64,000 nt of DNA, taken from positions 17,101 to 81,100 of the forward strand of contig NZ_JASLIP010000045.1 of NCBI RefSeq assembly GCF_030152825.1. Direction: 5' to 3'. Each line of letters starts with the position of its first letter. Positions within the stretch are counted from its first letter, which is position 1. The DNA is from Corynebacterium sp. Lineage in GTDB: Bacteria > Actinomycetota > Actinomycetes > Mycobacteriales > Mycobacteriaceae. The position numbers and the translations under genes are program-made. The notes under the pieces were generated by a model, which made no database searches, was not told where the DNA came from, and was given only the letters and a program-made list of their open reading frames with translations. Below are positions 60,901 to 64,000 of the stretch, one piece after another.

Positions 60901-60943
60901 AAGCCCGGGCCGAGCCGTTGGAAAACAACGATCCACCCGGGCT
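60901..60943. repeat. Nested hairpin after SdpI copy 2
   Basis: AAGCCCGGG (60901-60909) pairs with CCCGGGCT (60936-60943). CGTTG (60916-60920) pairs with CAACG (60926-60930). A T-run near 60989-60995 lies further downstream. It matches the structure after copy 1 and may stop transcription of either convergent gene. Confidence 0.6.
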
Positions 60944-61050
60944 GGTGCACGTCACGGGCCGCGTCGATATGTTGCGGCTCCTGGAAGTTTTTTTGGGGGG
61001 CGTTTGCCCGGCGCTTGAGTGTGTCCTATGAGCCGGGTGGGGAAACCCGT

Positions 61051-62127
61051 TTAGTCTCCCTGGACGGCGTGGCTCACCGTTTCGCTCTGTTCCTCGTGGG
61101 TCTTCTGGTAGCGCAGCGCCCACAGGTAGCCGGTGGCCAGGGTGACCAGACCGGAACCGATGACGTGGACCGGGACAGTCCAGCGGGGCACGCCCAGCCA
61201 GAACTGGATGATGCCCACCACGCCCTGGAAGAGAATGCCGGCGCACATCCAGGCGGCAGCCTTCCGCACGCGCGGTGCGGCCACCACGGCGATGAGGGCT
61301 GCGATCAGGCCGATCGTCAGGCCCAGGTAGAGGTACATCGCGTGGGCATGGATATGGGCGATGGATTCGAGGCTCACCTGCAGGCGGTGCTCCGGCTTGA
61401 TTGCCTCGTCACCGGCGTGCGGGCCCGCACTCGTGACGAGCACACCCGTGATCAGAGTGAAGGCCAGCGCCACGGCGCTCATCGTGGTGAGCACGCGCAG
61501 GGCGGCCGGCATCTGAGGCTTGATAGGGGCGTCGTCGTCCTCGGTGACCTTGACGAGCAGGACCGCAGCCAGGAAGACGAGCAGCATGGAGGGCAGGAAG
61601 TGGGCGGCGACGATCCACCACGCCAGATCCAGGCGCACGCTGATGCCACCGATGACGGCCTGGGCGATGATGCCCAGACCCTGGATGAAGGACAGGTGGA
61701 GGATCGAGGAGCGTCGCCCTGCGCGCAGCAGCGCGATGAAGGCGGCAAGTGCGGCGACGGCCAGCACGAAGGTCAGCATCCGGTTGCCGAACTCAATGAT
61801 TTGGTGAATCCAGGGCGCCGACCCTGGGACCGGCACGAAGGAACCCGGGTGGCACTGTGGCCAGGTCTCACAGCCGAGGCCGGAGCCGGTCACGCGGACG
61901 AGGGATCCGGTGAAGGTGATGCCCGTCTGGCAGATCAGCAGGATGAGGGTCAGCACCCACTGGGTCTTGAGGCGCGGGACCTTCACGGCCTTGGTGCCAT
62001 CGGCGTCCACCTCGCGCGGCAGGCCGACCTTGCGGTCCGCGCGGTAAATCGCTGCGTAGAGTTTCAGCATTGCCCGGCTCAACGGGTTGTTCGTTTGGGC
62101 TGCTTGTTGGCTAATCGGATCCATCAC
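61051..62127 (-). CDS. ctaA: Heme A synthase
   Basis: CtaA oxidizes heme O to heme A. The protein has about 358 residues and eight membrane helices in two pseudo-symmetric halves. The Cys pair typical of the Gram-positive type is in GSGLGCETWPQCHPG. Heme histidines are expected in HQIIEFGNR, AHFLPS, HIHAHAMYLYLG and PVHVIGSG. I favour GTG 62127: TAATCT ends 8 bases upstream and no Shine-Dalgarno is seen. TTG 62136 and ATG 62124 are in frame. It converges on the SdpI genes and pairs functionally with ctaB. Confidence 0.93.
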   Translation of the reverse strand: MMDPISQQAAQTNNPLSRAMLKLYAAIYRADRKVGLPREVDADGTKAVKVPRLKTQWVLTLILLICQTGITFTGSLVRVTGSGLGCETWPQCHPGSFVPVPGSAPWIHQIIEFGNRMLTFVLAVAALAAFIALLRAGRRSSILHLSFIQGLGIIAQAVIGGISVRLDLAWWIVAAHFLPSMLLVFLAAVLLVKVTEDDDAPIKPQMPAALRVLTTMSAVALAFTLITGVLVTSAGPHAGDEAIKPEHRLQVSLESIAHIHAHAMYLYLGLTIGLIAALIAVVAAPRVRKAAAWMCAGILFQGVVGIIQFWLGVPRWTVPVHVIGSGLVTLATGYLWALRYQKTHEEQSETVSHAVQGD

Positions 62128-62135
62128 AGCACTCA

Positions 62136-62141
62136 AGATTA
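62136..62141 (-). promoter_or_regulatory. ctaA -10 element, apparently leaderless
   Basis: On the minus strand TAATCT ends 8 bases before GTG 62127. The palindrome CACAGC-AG-GCTGTG (62191-62204) lies about 50 bases further upstream and could be an operator. Confidence 0.4.
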
Positions 62142-62264
62142 GTCGCGGTGAGGGAGCAAAGCTAAAGGGCGCGCGCTAGGCGAGGCCCACCACAGCAGGC
62201 TGTGAACAAGCACACACAAAACTTTGCGTTGAGGCCAGTTCCGGCGGTGAGAAGCTGTCTTGAT

Positions 62265-63173
62265 CTAATCGCCCTTGATGGTGAAGGAGAAGAGCTTCTG
62301 GGCGGCGGCCGCACCCACGATCGCCCAGACCGCGAGAACGACGATGGCGAACCAGTCGACCCCGCCGGCGAAGGATTCTTCCAGCCCGGCGGCCAGCGCC
62401 ACGGATGGAATCAGCTGCAACAGGGTTTGTGCCTGGGGTCCCAGGTCGGAGGCGACGGTGGAGTAACCAACCGCGCCCAGCAGCACAAACCAAATGGTGT
62501 TCGCGAGTGCCAGCACCATCTCGGAGCTCAAGGTACCCCCGAGCAACAGGCCCAGCGAGGTGAAGCAGCCCACACCCAGGATGAGGAAAATCACGGCGAT
62601 CACCAGCCCGAGTCCCGGTGGTGACCACCCCAGCAGCAGGGCGACAACCGTGAGGATCAGCACCTGGACGGCAACCACGATCAACACCGCGGCGATCTTG
62701 CCGGCGATGAGGGCAGAGGTGGGAACCCCAGCCGCGCCGATTCGCTTGAGCGCCCCGTAGCGCCGGTCGAAGGCCACGGCGATGGCCTGGCCTGTGAAAC
62801 CGGCACCCATGATCGCCACCGCGAGCACCATCGGGAACGCGCTAGCCACGGGGTCGTCCAACGGGACGACCGGTACCAGGGCCAGCCCCAGCAGCAGGCC
62901 AACCGGGATGATCAAGGAAAGCAGCTGCTGCTCGCCGTGGCGCAGGAAGAGCAGGGACTCGATCTTGGTCTGTGCCAGCAACATCCGCAGAAAGCTGGCC
63001 TGTTTCGGGGCGGGTTCAAAGGTGCCGACGGGGAAGCGGCCGCCGGTTGCTGGCGCATCCTCCATCACGGCCCCCGTCTCGGTAGCCGGGTCTGCGGAAA
63101 CACCGGAGCCCTGACCCGCTGGCGTCCCTGCGGGCTGGCCACCTTGGGCGCCTAGGTTGTTCGCGGAAGTCAT
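62265..63173 (-). CDS. ABC exporter permease subunit
   Basis: This 302-residue protein is an ABC-2 type permease. A long proline-, glycine- and acid-rich cytoplasmic N-terminus (about 1-60) precedes six membrane helices. ATG 63173 overlaps the ATPase stop (ATGA), so the subunits are coupled. The same kind of exporter sits next to the heme A synthase gene in mycobacteria, where it is annotated as an antibiotic-type transporter. The substrate is unknown. The gene is followed by ctaA on the same strand after 137 bases. Confidence 0.85.
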   Translation of the reverse strand: MTSANNLGAQGGQPAGTPAGQGSGVSADPATETGAVMEDAPATGGRFPVGTFEPAPKQASFLRMLLAQTKIESLLFLRHGEQQLLSLIIPVGLLLGLALVPVVPLDDPVASAFPMVLAVAIMGAGFTGQAIAVAFDRRYGALKRIGAAGVPTSALIAGKIAAVLIVVAVQVLILTVVALLLGWSPPGLGLVIAVIFLILGVGCFTSLGLLLGGTLSSEMVLALANTIWFVLLGAVGYSTVASDLGPQAQTLLQLIPSVALAAGLEESFAGGVDWFAIVVLAVWAIVGAAAAQKLFSFTIKGD

Positions 63174-64000
63174 GAACGCATCTCCCATCCGGTCAGCGAG
63201 AGGAAAACTTCCTCCAGGGTCTGTTCAGTGCTATCGAGCTTCGTGATCATCGTCGCGCAGTCGCGGGTGGCGAGCGCGAGCATCAGGACACCGTCGGGAG
63301 TGGCGGGGATGCCCTCCACGGCGAACTGGCGTGGCTTGATCTCCCGGACCCGTACCGATGGCGCTGACACGGCGCCGCTGGCCTCATCCAGCAGCGCCCC
63401 CTGTGCTGCCTTCGCAGCGCCGGCCTTGGCCTCGAGGAGTGCACGGTGGAAGTGATCCCGGTCGAGGTCAGCGTCGACGCTGACCTGGAAGGTGTGCCCG
63501 CTTCCGCCCCCTGAGCGCTCGGAGGTGAGTTCCTTCGGCGTACCGGCGGCGACAACCTTGCCCTTGTCGATGATGACGACCCGGTCGGAGAGCGCCTCCG
63601 CTTCGTCGAGCAGGTGGGTGGTGAGGACGACGCCCACGCCGTCGCGGCGCATGGAGCGCACGATGTCCCACACTGCGTGCCGGGACTGTGCGTCCAGCCC
63701 TGCGGTGGGCTCGTCGAGGAAGACCAGCTCCGGGCGGTTCACCAGCGCACAGGCGAGCGCAAGACGTTGCTGCTGCCCGCCGGAGAGACGCCGATAGGTG
63801 GTGGAGCGGTGTTTCGTAAGCCCCACCATGTCCAGCAGCCACTCGGTATCGAGCGGGTCCTCGCTATAGCTGGCAACCAACTTGAGCATCTCGCCGACCC
63901 GGATGCCCGGGTAAGCACCGCCGCCCTGCAGCATCACACCGATGCGGGAGCGCACGGCGTCGGATTCCTTGGCGGGGTCCAGGCCGAAGAGCCGGATCTC
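63170..64000 (-). CDS. ABC exporter ATP-binding subunit, 5' end outside window
   Basis: At least 276 residues of a DrrA/CcmA-type ATPase are visible; the frame is open to base 64000, and the Walker A motif lies beyond it. The Q-loop is in GVMLQGGGAYPGIRVGEML, the ABC signature is RRLSGGQQQRLALACAL, Walker B is LVFLDEPTAGLD, and the switch histidine is in VLTTHLLDEAE. A C-terminal regulatory domain of about 110 residues follows. It feeds the permease encoded next, with which it overlaps by four bases. Confidence 0.92.
   Translation of the reverse strand, partial: EIRLFGLDPAKESDAVRSRIGVMLQGGGAYPGIRVGEMLKLVASYSEDPLDTEWLLDMVGLTKHRSTTYRRLSGGQQQRLALACALVNRPELVFLDEPTAGLDAQSRHAVWDIVRSMRRDGVGVVLTTHLLDEAEALSDRVVIIDKGKVVAAGTPKELTSERSGGGSGHTFQVSVDADLDRDHFHRALLEAKAGAAKAAQGALLDEASGAVSAPSVRVREIKPRQFAVEGIPATPDGVLMLALATRDCATMITKLDSTEQTLEEVFLSLTGWEMRS

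Larger units (their letters stand above)
60372..61055 (+). repeat. Tandem duplication unit 2 (684 bp)
   Basis: The unit begins at TCCCTG 60372, where ctaA-type sequence (TTAGTCTCC) joins ctaB-type sequence. It ends before TCCCTG 61056 at the real ctaA 3' end. The shared hexamer at both original ends is the likely junction microhomology. Confidence 0.88.

Overview
The window is a contiguous piece of a high-GC actinobacterial chromosome and almost certainly comes from a Corynebacterium. The pointers are an actinobacterial mIHF, WhiA, an OpcA next to G6PDH, a WhiA/YvcK/RapZ/UvrC cluster running into gap-pgk-tpi-secG, a tkt-tal-zwf-opcA-pgl operon, a PriA without helicase motifs, and a perfect McbR-type operator (TAGAC-N6-GTCTA) in front of metK. 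I cannot name the species. Nearly everything is core housekeeping content. I see no phage, insertion sequence, CRISPR array, tRNA or rRNA.

Layout: 1-9448 carries the end of hisS, a convergent zinc metallopeptidase, aspS, an APH-like kinase, rarA, alaS and ruvX. 9596-18356 carries mltG, aroE, a prepilin peptidase, an Old Yellow Enzyme gene that looks inserted, then aroC-aroK-aroB-aroQ and pepQ. 18447-28391 carries efp, nusB and the pyrimidine operon pyrR-pyrB-pyrC-carA-carB-pyrF, with a PyrR-type RNA hairpin over the first ribosome binding site. 28594-39636 carries mihF-gmk, rpoZ, coaBC, metK, priA-def-fmt-rsmB and rpe-ribD. 39705-46773 carries ribC-ribBA-ribH, a PH-domain membrane protein, uvrC, rapZ and yvcK. 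46839-51527 carries whiA, gap, pgk, tpiA and secG; ppc, which lies between tpi and secG in C. glutamicum, is absent. On the minus strand 51637-58526 is the pentose phosphate operon. 58807-64000 carries ctaB, two tandemly duplicated SdpI-family genes, convergent ctaA, and an ABC exporter that runs off the end.

The genes link as pathways: shikimate (aroE, C, K, B, Q), de novo UMP (the whole operon), riboflavin from ribulose 5-phosphate and GTP (rpe next to rib genes), lower glycolysis plus the oxidative and non-oxidative pentose phosphate pathways, heme O to heme A for the aa3 oxidase, and translation (three aminoacyl-tRNA synthetases, EF-P, formyltransferase, deformylase).

The best non-routine signals are two local rearrangements. 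The first is a 1.3-kb insertion of a flavin oxidoreductase flanked by an approximately 105-bp direct repeat that duplicates the aroC promoter and start codon. The second is a 683/684-bp tandem duplication, with TCCCTG microhomology at its ends, that made the two SdpI genes and left a dead ctaB tail. Other signals are a set of apparently leaderless promoters, the McbR operator and the PyrR hairpin. I did not find a convincing new multi-gene system.
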